A stretch of DNA of 64,000 nt from the NCBI RefSeq assembly GCF_015710975.1, contig NZ_CP049783.1, positions 434,001-498,000 on the forward strand, given 5' to 3'. The notes beneath the pieces are model-generated. The model saw nothing but the letters and a program-made list of their open reading frames with translations, ran no database searches and was not told the DNA's origin. A program made the translations under genes and the position numbers. How positions within the stretch are numbered: the first letter of the stretch is position 1; each line of letters opens with the position of its first letter. This stretch comes from Paenibacillus polymyxa. Its GTDB lineage: Bacteria > Bacillota > Bacilli > Paenibacillales > Paenibacillaceae. Positions 19,196 through 27,893 of the stretch are shown piece after piece.

Positions 19196-20110
19196 ATGCA
19201 TACAGTCTGGAAAGGCGCGATCAGCTTTGGGCTGGTTCATGTGCCAGTTAAAATGTTTTCAGCTACTGAGGACAAGGATATTTCCATGCGTTATATTCAC
19301 AAGGAATGTGGGAGTCCACTGAGCTATGTACGGAAGTGCCCTGTTTGTGATAAGGAGGTTGAATGGGAGGAAATTGGAAAAGGATACGAATATGAAAAAG
19401 GAAAATTTGTCATGTTCGACAAGGAGGAACTGGAGCAAGTTAGCGGGCAAGCCGATAAAAATATCGTGATTTTGGACTTTGTGGATTTACAGGAAATTGA
19501 TCCGATCTACTTTCAGAAAACGTATTATTTGTCCCCAGATCAAGCCGGCTCCAATGCGTATAAGCTGCTCATGAATGCAATGAAGGATACCGGAAAAATC
19601 GGGATTGCCCAAATCTCCATCCGCTCGAAAAGCAGTCTGGCAGCCATTCGCGTGCTGGATGAATGCTTGGCGGTGGAGACCATGTTTTACCCGGACGAAA
19701 TCCGTCCCATTGCTCAAGTTCCCAACTTACCTGGACAGGAGGAGGTTAAAGAGAAAGAGCTGACCATGGCAAAAATGTTGATCGAGCAGCTATCTACCCC
19801 TTTTGATGCAGCAAAGTATACGGATCAGTACCGCGAGCGTCTGCTGGATCTTATCCAGCATAAAGTAGCTGGCGAAGAGGTGCGAATTGCCCCAACACAG
19901 CCTCAGACCAATGTGGTTGATTTAATGGCTGCCCTCCAAGCCAGTATTGAGGCAGTGAAGCCTGTCGTTACCGATCCTGGTCCTGCTGCGAAAAAACGTC
20001 CTGCGCGTAAACCAGCAGCCGTGACAGCACAACAAGCTGTGGCAGGCGACGCCATCTCTCCTGCTCCAGTCAAAAAGAAAAGGAGCCCTGCTAAACGTAA
20101 AGAAACGTGA
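19196..20110 (+). CDS. ku: Ku, DNA end-binding protein of NHEJ
   Basis: A 304-residue bacterial Ku. It opens MHTVWKGAISFGLVHVPVKM, has the KCPVCDKEVEWEEIGKGYEY segment (about residues 45-70) and the core beta-barrel. It ends in a lysine/arginine/proline-rich tail (AAKKRPARKPAA and KKKRSPAKRK) like those that aid DNA binding. It holds broken ends for LigD in non-homologous end joining, important in germinating spores. A LigD-type polymerase gene lies 11 kb further on at 31293. The ATG follows AAAGGAGG. Confidence 0.96.
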   Translation: MHTVWKGAISFGLVHVPVKMFSATEDKDISMRYIHKECGSPLSYVRKCPVCDKEVEWEEIGKGYEYEKGKFVMFDKEELEQVSGQADKNIVILDFVDLQEIDPIYFQKTYYLSPDQAGSNAYKLLMNAMKDTGKIGIAQISIRSKSSLAAIRVLDECLAVETMFYPDEIRPIAQVPNLPGQEEVKEKELTMAKMLIEQLSTPFDAAKYTDQYRERLLDLIQHKVAGEEVRIAPTQPQTNVVDLMAALQASIEAVKPVVTDPGPAAKKRPARKPAAVTAQQAVAGDAISPAPVKKKRSPAKRKET

Positions 20111-20162
20111 GCTTTACAGGAAAGGAAATAACTAAATGTAGAGACAGAAAATTTTCATTTAG

Positions 20163-20195
20163 GGGGATGGCGAAGTGTTTCTATCCTACATCCCC
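20163..20195. terminator. Weak hairpin between convergent ku and esterase genes
   Basis: GGGGATG (20163-20169) and CATCCCC (20189-20195) enclose a 19-nt loop; TTT follows on the plus strand. It could terminate ku. Confidence 0.35.
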
Positions 20196-20291
20196 TTTAA
20201 TGGAATAACATGACTGACATTTTTAATCAACTCTATTGACACTTAACACTACCATCAATACTACACTTCGTTGAGCCACATTATTACAAAT

Positions 20292-21623
20292 TTATTGATG
20301 TAGTTGAGATGGACTCACTTTTTGAATTTGAACAAGTATATCAAACGATTTACCTAATGATATATCAACAGTTTTTGGTATATTAGGGCCTTCCGTAGTT
20401 ATTCCAGCGAAAATTGGATGTTGTTGGTTTAACCAAGTTTTTGTCACTCCGTTCGTCTTACGTAAATCTATAATAAATTGATCTTTTTTGACATGTCCAA
20501 AGATGTAGTTATAGCTGTTGGGATCATCTGATTTTAATGTTCCATATGGGCCAAATTCACCGTCATTATTATAGACATTATATTGCCCTTCGTAAACTGA
20601 TGTTCCAATAGATACATACCGCTTTCCATAATACTCCGCTAAATGCTGCCCAGCTACTTTAGGGTATATAAAAGGAATCATATTTGTTTTCGAAACGTGT
20701 CCGTTATGTCCCCAAACAATGGTTTTTCCTAAATGTTCTTCAGTCCACTTCGCATTTTCATACATTGCAATATCATGTTTCAAAAAAAGGTCGGATGGTT
20801 TATCAGGTGGTGACGCTAACATTGTAGTAAATTGTTCAATAATACGGGCATTTTGTTTTATCCATGCGAACTCTCTGGATTTTCCATTTAGATAGCTTTT
20901 ATTTTGTTCTAATAAAGCACTGATTTGTTTAGCATCTGAAATATACTTTTCTTTTTCCTTTTGCGTAAGGCTGCCAAAGGTATCCATGTCCTTTGTTACA
21001 GGAATAAGCCCTCTTATCTTCTTTTCGACTCTAGGCACAAGATCTGAATTGTTTCTTTTTATATATTCTACTATATTATTATAAACATTCTCGTTTACTG
21101 ATTGAATATCCATCCCAATGACACGCACTTTAGATTTATGTTTTGGATTAGCATTATATTGCCGAATCCAACTAAGTAGATGTAACATTTCTTTCGTCTT
21201 AAATGCAGGTGATAGATGTTGGCTTGGGTTTCCCTTACCAGTAAGAACATATCGATCAAGTTCCAAAGCTCTGTCCCATCCCTCTTCTAAAACTAAGTTG
21301 GTAAAGCCCTTTTCAGATACTAAATAATTAACAATGCGGTGTTTCATTGTATAAACTTCATGAGCCCCATGTGTAGCTTCACCTAAACCTACAATTGAAG
21401 CTGAACCTACCATATTCTTAAGTGGTTTTAAATCATTAAGAGGTGCAGTTGGATTCGTTGTTTTTAAAGGCTTTGCATGCGCTTCTAACCATTCTGCTAT
21501 TTGATTTGTATTGTAGGGAGCTGTAACAGAAACTACTGTTTTCGAATCTGCATAAGTACTTCCTACAAAATTAGCCAGCATTATAGCAGAAGCACCAAGT
21601 ACAATAATCATTTTCTTTTTCAT
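20292..21623 (-). CDS. Secreted erythromycin-esterase-like protein
   Basis: A 443-residue protein. A signal peptide is visible (KKK, a hydrophobic core to about residue 20, then STYA-D). The Ere/EreB-like fold begins GLGEATHGAHEVY (Glu82 and His85, the conserved EXXH pair), continues with LVLEEGW, and carries IVWGHNGHVSK later. Family members include macrolide esterases and enzymes of unknown substrate. Known Ere proteins are cytoplasmic, so a secreted form may act on something else. It is convergent with ku. AGGAGG precedes the ATG. Confidence 0.82.
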   Translation of the reverse strand: MKKKMIIVLGASAIMLANFVGSTYADSKTVVSVTAPYNTNQIAEWLEAHAKPLKTTNPTAPLNDLKPLKNMVGSASIVGLGEATHGAHEVYTMKHRIVNYLVSEKGFTNLVLEEGWDRALELDRYVLTGKGNPSQHLSPAFKTKEMLHLLSWIRQYNANPKHKSKVRVIGMDIQSVNENVYNNIVEYIKRNNSDLVPRVEKKIRGLIPVTKDMDTFGSLTQKEKEKYISDAKQISALLEQNKSYLNGKSREFAWIKQNARIIEQFTTMLASPPDKPSDLFLKHDIAMYENAKWTEEHLGKTIVWGHNGHVSKTNMIPFIYPKVAGQHLAEYYGKRYVSIGTSVYEGQYNVYNNDGEFGPYGTLKSDDPNSYNYIFGHVKKDQFIIDLRKTNGVTKTWLNQQHPIFAGITTEGPNIPKTVDISLGKSFDILVQIQKVSPSQLHQ

Positions 21624-21943
21624 AAAAACCTCCTGAAATACTTACTTATTATTTTCTAAATTCCCTAAAAATCCCCTTTAACCATCAATTTAAAATTCGG
21701 CATTCACCTCATGGATTTTTTTGAAGTACGACTCTTTCTGCATACAAGCATATTGGGTCGTCTTCAGTAATCCAATTGTCACTCACTCGCTATCATTTAA
21801 GCTAGTTACAAATCTTCACTATTTCATGTGACATGCAATGCTCGCTAACGTATTGATCAGCGCCAGCATGTCACAAAGAAAATGATGACATGTTGATGAC
21901 AGAGATGACAGCTGTGCGGTTAGTATGGAGCAGTACCATCAAT
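21624..21943. other. Noncoding stretch upstream of the esterase gene
   Basis: I see no gene here. The esterase promoter should lie in the first 150 bp. The rest has short TGACATG and ATGACA repeats (for example 21826-21832, 21888-21910) without clear meaning. Confidence 0.4.
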
Positions 21944-21981
21944 AAAGGCGTGCATCGATATTAATATCGATGCACGCCTTT
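21944..21981. terminator. 38-bp perfect palindrome, terminator of the lasso operon
   Basis: The 38 bases are their own reverse complement, from AAAGGCGTGCATCG through the centre TTAA to CGATGCACGCCTTT. T-rich sequence follows on both strands. It lies 22 bp past the last frame of the lasso region and should stop transcription there. Confidence 0.7.
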
Positions 21982-22003
21982 TGTTGAAAAGGGGGATTGT
22001 TAT

Positions 22004-22270
22004 TTAGCTTTTTGTCATTTTCCGTATTTCAAAATCATTTATCAAGTCTTTATAAGTCGTCTTCATTTCTTGTGCGAAAAGATCCCCGTGAGGCTTACGG
22101 ATTAGACATTGGTATGCCAAAATGGATAAAGATTTGACCTCATTAATTTCAATACTCTTCAAACTAAAGCTTTGTTTTCTTATTACTTTATATTTAGGAA
22201 CATAAGGATCAGAATAAAAAATATTAGCGCCTTTTTGTTGCAAAATTTTTAGTATATTTATGGAGGGTGA
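22004..22270 (-). pseudogene. C-terminal fragment of a UDP-sugar dehydrogenase
   Basis: The frame reads IRESPSINILKIL, then QQKGANIFYSDPYVPKY. This is the hinge into the C-terminal domain of UDP-N-acetylglucosamine/mannosamine 6-dehydrogenases (RESP and YSDPYVP motifs). It begins within 12 bp of the exporter stop codon and has no start codon or N-terminal NAD domain. After about 40 residues it loses resemblance to the family. A protein could start at the TTG at 22243 (79 residues), but a remnant of a polysaccharide gene is more likely. Confidence 0.65.
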
Positions 22271-22281
22271 CTCTCTTATGA

Positions 22282-24150
22282 CTAAGGGGCGGCGCTGACA
22301 GTGCTTTGATACGAAAGTAGCTGACTGAACGCCCCCCGCTCCTCTTCTACCAGTTGGTGGTAGTTCCCCTGCTGTATGACCTCGCCTTGATCCAGAACAA
22401 CAATTTGATCTGCATGTCTGATCGTTGACAGGCGGTGAGCGATCACGATCAACGTCATTTGACCTTTCATCCGTTCCAATGCTGCCTGAATTGCAGCCTC
22501 GTGCTCACCATCCAGTGCACTTGTCGCTTCATCCAGGATGAGTACAGGAGGATGATGCAAAATAGCCCGCGCTAATACCAGCCGTTGACGCTCTCCCCCG
22601 GACAGACGAATCCCGCGATCACCAATGACTGTGTCCAGCCCTTCTGGCAGTCTGGATACAAAGTTGTCTGCAGCTGCAAAATGTAACGCCTCCCATAGCT
22701 GTTGTTCACTAGCATCCTTATCGGCCAGCTTCAAATTTTCACGGACGGTCGCATGGAACAAAAACGGGTCCTGTGACACATAGCCAAACGACTGCCGCCA
22801 CAGCGGCAGCAATTTGTCGTCCAGCACATGACCATCGATTTTAATCTGTCCCCCCGTTGGGCGTAAAAAACCCATTAGAACATCGACCATTGTGCTTTTG
22901 CCTGCTCCTGATTTCCCTACAATGGCAGTCATTCCCCGGGCGGGTATCAACAAATTAATATGACGTAGGGCAGGCTCTGCCGCACCCTCGTAGCAATAAT
23001 CCAAATGGCAGCATTCTATTCCATTACGAAAGGATAGGGGTTGCCGTGCAGATGTAGATGTAGATGACAAATGATTTACCGATGAATCGAATGGGACATG
23101 ATTCTCAGAGGATGTAAGCCCAATTAAAGCAGGATCTGAGAAAGCCTCGCATTCCCGTTGCACTTTGGTTACACTCTCAAAAGCAGAGATCATAGACATA
23201 ATATATTCCAGGCTCGCTTGTATAAGGGCAAACCTGGGCCATAAGCGGGAAAATATAAGGACGAGCACGATCAGTTTTTCAGGTGTAACATGCAGCCACT
23301 GGAGCGACACAAATAGGACACTAACGACAAAAACAGCTGCCGCTATGCGATGAAAAAACTGTGTGGTCGCATTTTGCCGGACAAACTGAGTCGTATTATC
23401 CTCCATGCGCTGCGTCAGGGAGCGAAACCAATGAATATTCGCTACTTCCAGCAGATTGCTTTTAATATCTTTCATCCCGTTCATATGATCCGTAATTCCG
23501 GCAAAATAAATCTGTGACAGCTCAGTGGTACGGTCACCTAATTGTTTGGCATTTCGGATGGAGCGACGGAACACGACAAACAGCGTCAAGCCACTCAGAA
23601 ACACCAGCCCGGTTAAAGAAGGGGATAGCCAAAAAGCCAGCGCAATCTGGATTAGCGTAAACATGACGGCCGTGGTCAGTTGAAGAAGCAAATTCGTTCC
23701 CTGACTGACACGCGCCAGCTCGGTCGTCATCACGTGGCTAAAATCAGATTTACGCTGACGCAAATAAAAAGCCCACTGCGCCTTCATAAAGGAAGTGTAT
23801 ACGTCTATTCGAAGGGAACGCATAAAACGCTGCTGAATCCGTGAGTTAAGAATGGACTGGTAACGCTGAAGCCAAGCCTGCCCGGTAAGCAGCACGACGA
23901 AAAACATTAGCATCCCCGGCAACAGCCAGCTTTTAGGAATGTACGGCAAAAAATAATCAAATCCACCCGACAGAAATGGCATCTCTGAATGACCACCAAA
24001 TACGCCGATGGCCGCCAGCATAGGAACAAGCATATAAATGCCGACACCCTCCAGTAGGCTGACGATCATCATACATCCAATATTAAGAAATAACGCCCCG
24101 CCGTTCACGCTATACAGCTTGGTCATATATAATCGCAGGTGAGTCATCAT
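22282..24150 (-). CDS. ABC exporter of the lasso-peptide cluster
   Basis: A 622-residue fused exporter. The membrane domain has about six segments in residues 20-330, followed by the ATPase. Walker A is GKSGAGKSTMVDVLMG, the Q-loop lies in FGYVSQDPF, the signature is LSGGERQRLVLAR and Walker B is PVLILDEATSALD. Exporters at the end of lasso clusters secrete the peptide and give immunity. The ATG at 24150 follows AAGGAG; a GTG at 24156 is in frame. It lies 17 bp after the nucleotidyltransferase gene, so it is co-transcribed. Confidence 0.93.
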   Translation of the reverse strand: MMTHLRLYMTKLYSVNGGALFLNIGCMMIVSLLEGVGIYMLVPMLAAIGVFGGHSEMPFLSGGFDYFLPYIPKSWLLPGMLMFFVVLLTGQAWLQRYQSILNSRIQQRFMRSLRIDVYTSFMKAQWAFYLRQRKSDFSHVMTTELARVSQGTNLLLQLTTAVMFTLIQIALAFWLSPSLTGLVFLSGLTLFVVFRRSIRNAKQLGDRTTELSQIYFAGITDHMNGMKDIKSNLLEVANIHWFRSLTQRMEDNTTQFVRQNATTQFFHRIAAAVFVVSVLFVSLQWLHVTPEKLIVLVLIFSRLWPRFALIQASLEYIMSMISAFESVTKVQRECEAFSDPALIGLTSSENHVPFDSSVNHLSSTSTSARQPLSFRNGIECCHLDYCYEGAAEPALRHINLLIPARGMTAIVGKSGAGKSTMVDVLMGFLRPTGGQIKIDGHVLDDKLLPLWRQSFGYVSQDPFLFHATVRENLKLADKDASEQQLWEALHFAAADNFVSRLPEGLDTVIGDRGIRLSGGERQRLVLARAILHHPPVLILDEATSALDGEHEAAIQAALERMKGQMTLIVIAHRLSTIRHADQIVVLDQGEVIQQGNYHQLVEEERGAFSQLLSYQSTVSAAP

Positions 24151-24167
24151 GTACACTCCTTATCGGG

Positions 24168-25694
24168 TTAGTGCTTTGAAAATCGACGTTTTAGCCAAAG
24201 AAATGGACGTAAAGGAATATACAAAAAATGCAGCTGGCGAGGCAGTGGGCAAATGACTGAATCCCTCGTAGAAGGAAACACACGGCTGATGAGATACCAT
24301 AGTCTGTGCCTTGGCTCCTTTAAGGAAAGCAAGTAAGCGCGGCTAACCGGCTGAGGGGTAAACGCTGTTGTTGTAGCTCCAGCAATGGCTGGACTGGAGG
24401 CGACTGTAGCAGCACCTACAGGCTTGGCAAGGCTACTTACAGCAGTGTTCACTGTATTCACCGGGTCACCAAGGATGCTGCTGGCATCTTTCGATATGCC
24501 AGCAGCACTACTGACGGCGTACAGAACAGCTTCGCCCGAGGTTCCGTTAGCTGAAATACCGCCATCCGAAGGGGCGGTATTCATTGACTCGGTCAAAGCT
24601 ACGTTAGGCAATAGCTCTGGCTGAACGAGTCTGCCTGTACCCGCCCCATTGGCAACCGGGTACGGCGCAGGGACGCTGGCCTGCATAAAAGCCAGCGCGC
24701 TCAGCGCAAGCCTGTGCGCCTGCCGGGTAGCCGATATCGGACGCATCGGCTCCGGGATCGGCGTACCGAACAGCGCAGCGGCCAGTGCCCAAGCCTGCCC
24801 GCCCGCGGGCAGGCCTCCGTAACGGCGCATTTGCGGCAGTAGCGCCCCCCAATCGACAGCGCGTACCGCAAGCCTGTCAATATCAACCAACCAGCGCAGC
24901 CTGAACCAGCCGTGACGCGCTCCGTGTGCGCTGAGGTACAGAAATTGATGCTCGCTGCCAAGCGTATACATACAGGATGTCGTCACATTCCTGCTGTCGG
25001 CAGAAGTCGCTGGTGCCATCTGACTGGCTCGAACTGCTGGGGCTTTATCCATTTGCCGGCAGTCCCAAAGCTCGTCAAAGGAGGGCTCCCGCCCCCCATC
25101 CGGGTGAAGCCGCCAGTGCAACTCGACTTCGACCCTCTTTTGCGGTTGTAGGAAGGAGGCATGATGATCCTTCCACTTCCAGCTACCAAGGACGCGCGCT
25201 TCTCCGCTTTTGGACGCATACCCAGCTTCCTTCATCCAGTGCTCCGCTTCATCCATGTCATTCGGGGCAATAAGTAAATCAATGTCTTTAGAGGTACGCA
25301 GGGAAACATCCCCGTACAATTGCTGCGCCAGAGCAGGACCCTTCAACATCAGCACACGGATTCCATGAGCTGTGAGCAGCCTGGTCAGACGCTCGGCTTC
25401 TGCTTGAAGATGGAGCATGCGCAGCGTGTTTCGATGATATTGCGCCTGAAGGTTTCGCAGCAATTCTGCGGGAATGAACGGGTGATTCAACGTTTTCAGC
25501 TGGAGATACACCGTAGGTATCACACGATGGTGTTCTGTCAGACGCAGCAAGCGGGACCAATCGATCTCCTGCAACTGGGAAGCAGTCATCGTATTCTGCC
25601 ATAGATTGACGTCTTTACGAAGTAGAGAGAGTAACAACGTTAATTCTTGATCCTCATTCCAATTCGCAAGTTCCAAAATAGACTTGGTGGTCAT
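24168..25694 (-). CDS. Nucleotidyltransferase-family protein of the lasso cluster
   Basis: A 508-residue protein of the uncharacterised nucleotidyltransferase family found in lasso clusters. The active-site region is LMLKGPALAQQLYGDVSLRTSKDIDLLI (about residues 115-142), with Asp137 and Asp139 as the metal ligands. From memory, a homologue in the pseudomycoidin cluster is linked to further modification of the phosphorylated peptide; I could not verify this. Odd: residues of about 350-455 form an Ala/Ser/Thr/Pro-rich, low-complexity insertion between the helical domain and the C-terminal ending. The gene lies 57 bp after B2. Confidence 0.85.
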   Translation of the reverse strand: MTTKSILELANWNEDQELTLLLSLLRKDVNLWQNTMTASQLQEIDWSRLLRLTEHHRVIPTVYLQLKTLNHPFIPAELLRNLQAQYHRNTLRMLHLQAEAERLTRLLTAHGIRVLMLKGPALAQQLYGDVSLRTSKDIDLLIAPNDMDEAEHWMKEAGYASKSGEARVLGSWKWKDHHASFLQPQKRVEVELHWRLHPDGGREPSFDELWDCRQMDKAPAVRASQMAPATSADSRNVTTSCMYTLGSEHQFLYLSAHGARHGWFRLRWLVDIDRLAVRAVDWGALLPQMRRYGGLPAGGQAWALAAALFGTPIPEPMRPISATRQAHRLALSALAFMQASVPAPYPVANGAGTGRLVQPELLPNVALTESMNTAPSDGGISANGTSGEAVLYAVSSAAGISKDASSILGDPVNTVNTAVSSLAKPVGAATVASSPAIAGATTTAFTPQPVSRAYLLSLKEPRHRLWYLISRVFPSTRDSVICPLPRQLHFLYIPLRPFLWLKRRFSKH

Positions 25695-25751
25695 GGATTC
25701 TTCTCCTTCGATTCATTGAACGTTCTTTGTTCCTTTTATATCGCACTAAAA

Positions 25752-26237
25752 CTAAAACAGAGAACTGCCTTTATCCGCTGTCCTCGTATTTGTAGCTGTC
25801 CCAGCACGTCTCCCGAATATTCCCACCACGGTAAACGCTCCCATCTCCCGTTCTCCCGTAACATAGATCGGCCCACTCCGTACCCATGCATGTGCTGCCA
25901 ATTGTCCCGCAGCATTTTTGGCTGTGCCCAGATACAGTGTACAGTCCAGTTTTCTGCGTACCAGCAACGTCATAGCGGCAGCGGCTTGTACAAGACAGCT
26001 ACTGCGCCAAGGAGTATAACGGCTGGCTACATCCACAGCTTGTGAAATGTGACGGATAGACTTCTCCTGCCCGACCTCGCACTGCCAAGAGGTTTCTTCC
26101 ATACATATTCCCCAAGCCTCTGAGTAATCTCCAAAAGAACGACGCTGGCGAAATCTCGCGCATCCCAGCTCCAGCCAGGCTTCCGGCAACAATCTCCTGA
26201 CCTCTGGAGACAAGAGAAGAAGCCGTTGTATCCGCAT
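25752..26237 (-). CDS. Lasso leader peptidase B2 (transglutaminase-like)
   Basis: A 161-residue cysteine protease of the B2 type. Catalytic Cys81 lies in PWRSSCLVQA and His116 in AAHAWV, both in the spacing typical of the family. It removes the leader from the precursor, working with B1. Its ATG lies 1 bp after the B1 stop, so the split B1/B2 pair is translationally coupled. The last 20 residues, after the catalytic core, are variable. Confidence 0.93.
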   Translation of the reverse strand: MRIQRLLLLSPEVRRLLPEAWLELGCARFRQRRSFGDYSEAWGICMEETSWQCEVGQEKSIRHISQAVDVASRYTPWRSSCLVQAAAAMTLLVRRKLDCTLYLGTAKNAAGQLAAHAWVRSGPIYVTGEREMGAFTVVGIFGRRAGTATNTRTADKGSSLF

Positions 26238-26238
26238 G

Positions 26239-26541
26239 TTAGTTCAACTCCCGCAGGAGCCTCAGCAATCCTTCCCGCTCCAATTCAGCTACAAAGGTAT
26301 GCACCTGCTGTCTGCACTGTTCCTCGTCCACTTCATATTCATTCGTCAGGACAGTTACAATATCTTCAATTGAAGGGCTGAATTCTGCCAATTCCCAGAT
26401 CCGTCCTCCTGTGAAGCCCAAATTATAATACTTTCCCGTATGAATACTCATCATCACTTTTTCTCCGTCCATATCACTTACATAGACCTCTTCACTATAC
26501 GTGATGCGATAATGATCCTTAGCTGGATTAATGGCTGCCAT
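26239..26541 (-). CDS. Lasso leader-binding protein B1 (PqqD/RRE-like)
   Basis: A 100-residue protein with the PqqD-like winged fold: a beta-hairpin (YVSDMDGEKVMMSIHTGKYYNLG) and then helices through RIWELAE and the C terminus. It binds the leader and presents the precursor to B2 and probably the cyclase. The start at 26541 overlaps the kinase end by 14 bases. The open frame continues upstream but inside the kinase gene. Confidence 0.92.
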   Translation of the reverse strand: MAAINPAKDHYRITYSEEVYVSDMDGEKVMMSIHTGKYYNLGFTGGRIWELAEFSPSIEDIVTVLTNEYEVDEEQCRQQVHTFVAELEREGLLRLLRELN

Positions 26542-27583
26542 AACTCTTTTCCTCCTTATGAATGAGTTCAAGTACACGTTGTACAACCTCGGACGCCGTA
26601 AAGAAGGAGCTGTCCCTAAGCAGCCGCCAGCCTTCCACTTTCCGAGCCATCCGAGCCGCTGTATCAAAATACCATTCACCCAAACCCATTCGCGGAATGA
26701 TCGCCCTACGATATGTATGCTGTAGTAATGTATGCAAGCACTCCAGTTTGTTCAAGGGCTGTTCCGTAACCACCACTGGCTCCCCTTCACGCATCGACTC
26801 ACGGTTGGGAGAATCGCTCACAAGCTCGAATACACCGCCCAGGGGAAGCGGATCGTTATAAAATTCGTCCACAGCAGGCACGGCATATTTATTGAGCTCA
26901 CCTGCAATCCTACGCAAATCTTGGTATTGTGTCCTTACAGGATTACCGTCAGTTAGGGAAAGAACATGCTTTCTTTGCCGTACATACTTGTTCTCCCGTA
27001 ATGCCTCCAATTGAAGCAAGCTTTCCAGTCCCAGCTTCTGCTGCGGATATGCCGGATATACGATGGCTGCGGAAGCTGTCACGTTTATAGCAATCACATC
27101 ATCACTGATCATCTGATAGCCAGCCTGTCTAAAGGCAGCAGCCAGCGTCGATTTTCCCGTGCCGGATTCACCTACAAATGCATAGACCCGACCTCCGATG
27201 ACGACCGCACTTCCGTGAATAGGTAAAACCCGTTTTTGCAACAGTAGAACACCCATGCATGTGCCCAGTACAAACAACCGCACGGTGTCAGGATCAGCCC
27301 TTGGCAACATACTTACCTCGATTTCCTTGCCTCCCCTGATGGCATAAATGGCCGTGCCCGGTATTAGGAACATAAAGCGTTCACCCTGCATTACAAAATT
27401 GGCCTGCTCCAGTTGGTCCCTCCATGCTGACAAATCAACCTGCCGGATGACCACATCCTCTACCAATCCCGGTTCTGCTGGGATCAACTCAGGCAGAGTC
27501 AGCTCACTGGCAATCCTGAGTCCAAAGGCTGTATATTTCACCCAACTGTTATGGGCACTCCTGTCATGCGCGATAGGACTCAC
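26528..27583 (-). CDS. HPr-kinase-like lasso peptide kinase
   Basis: A 351-residue protein with the C-terminal HPr kinase fold. P-loop GESGTGKST is at residues 138-146, the preceding PIHGSAV at 121-127, and DDVIAIN at 161-167. Kinases of this family in paeninodin-type clusters phosphorylate the side chain of the C-terminal Ser of the precursor. The precursor encoded immediately upstream ends in Ser, which supports the same role. A 23-nt-loop hairpin separates the two genes. Confidence 0.9.
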   Translation of the reverse strand: MSPIAHDRSAHNSWVKYTAFGLRIASELTLPELIPAEPGLVEDVVIRQVDLSAWRDQLEQANFVMQGERFMFLIPGTAIYAIRGGKEIEVSMLPRADPDTVRLFVLGTCMGVLLLQKRVLPIHGSAVVIGGRVYAFVGESGTGKSTLAAAFRQAGYQMISDDVIAINVTASAAIVYPAYPQQKLGLESLLQLEALRENKYVRQRKHVLSLTDGNPVRTQYQDLRRIAGELNKYAVPAVDEFYNDPLPLGGVFELVSDSPNRESMREGEPVVVTEQPLNKLECLHTLLQHTYRRAIIPRMGLGEWYFDTAARMARKVEGWRLLRDSSFFTASEVVQRVLELIHKEEKSYGSH

Positions 27584-27600
27584 TCCCTGTTCTTAAAATT

Positions 27601-27649
27601 CCGTCTTTATTTCTTCCGGTCCAACCTAACCCGAATGAAATAAAGACGG
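27601..27649 (-). terminator. Hairpin between precursor and kinase genes
   Basis: A perfect 13-bp inverted repeat, CCGTCTTTATTTC (27601-27613) and GAAATAAAGACGG (27637-27649), with a 23-nt loop. On the minus strand it is followed by AATTTTAAG. It can act as a partial terminator or 3' stabiliser, giving more precursor message than enzyme message, as reported for other lasso and RiPP operons. Confidence 0.7.
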
Positions 27650-27711
27650 CTCGTGATCAGTAAGCTATCTGGATCTCAGCCCAACATCGGCTCATGTATA
27701 ATTATCTTCCG

Positions 27712-27840
27712 TTAGCTCGGATTATACAGATCGGCATCATGGTCTGACACCCAATCAATCTGTTTCCAGCCTTTACCCGCCATAGTCTGGTTAATATCCA
27801 GCACCTCAATCGTCGGTTCCTGCCATTCTTTTTTACTCAT
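27712..27840 (-). CDS. Lasso peptide precursor (42 residues)
   Basis: A short gene absent from ordinary ORF lists. The ATG at 27840 follows a strong GGAGGTGATGAG site. The 20-residue leader begins MSKKEW and has Trp6-x-x-Pro9, Ile11, Leu14 and Thr19 at position -2, the marks used by B1 and B2. The predicted core is residues 21-42, starting AGKGWKQID. Ala1 and Asp9 are positioned for a nine-residue macrolactam ring. The 13-residue tail begins W10-V-S and ends Y19-N-P-S22. The C-terminal Ser is the expected phosphorylation site. It lies between the cyclase and kinase genes. Confidence 0.93.
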   Translation of the reverse strand: MSKKEWQEPTIEVLDINQTMAGKGWKQIDWVSDHDADLYNPS

Positions 27841-27893
27841 CTCATCACCTCCCCTCCCACGAATGGCACGCCGTCTGATCGGTTAGATCCAAA

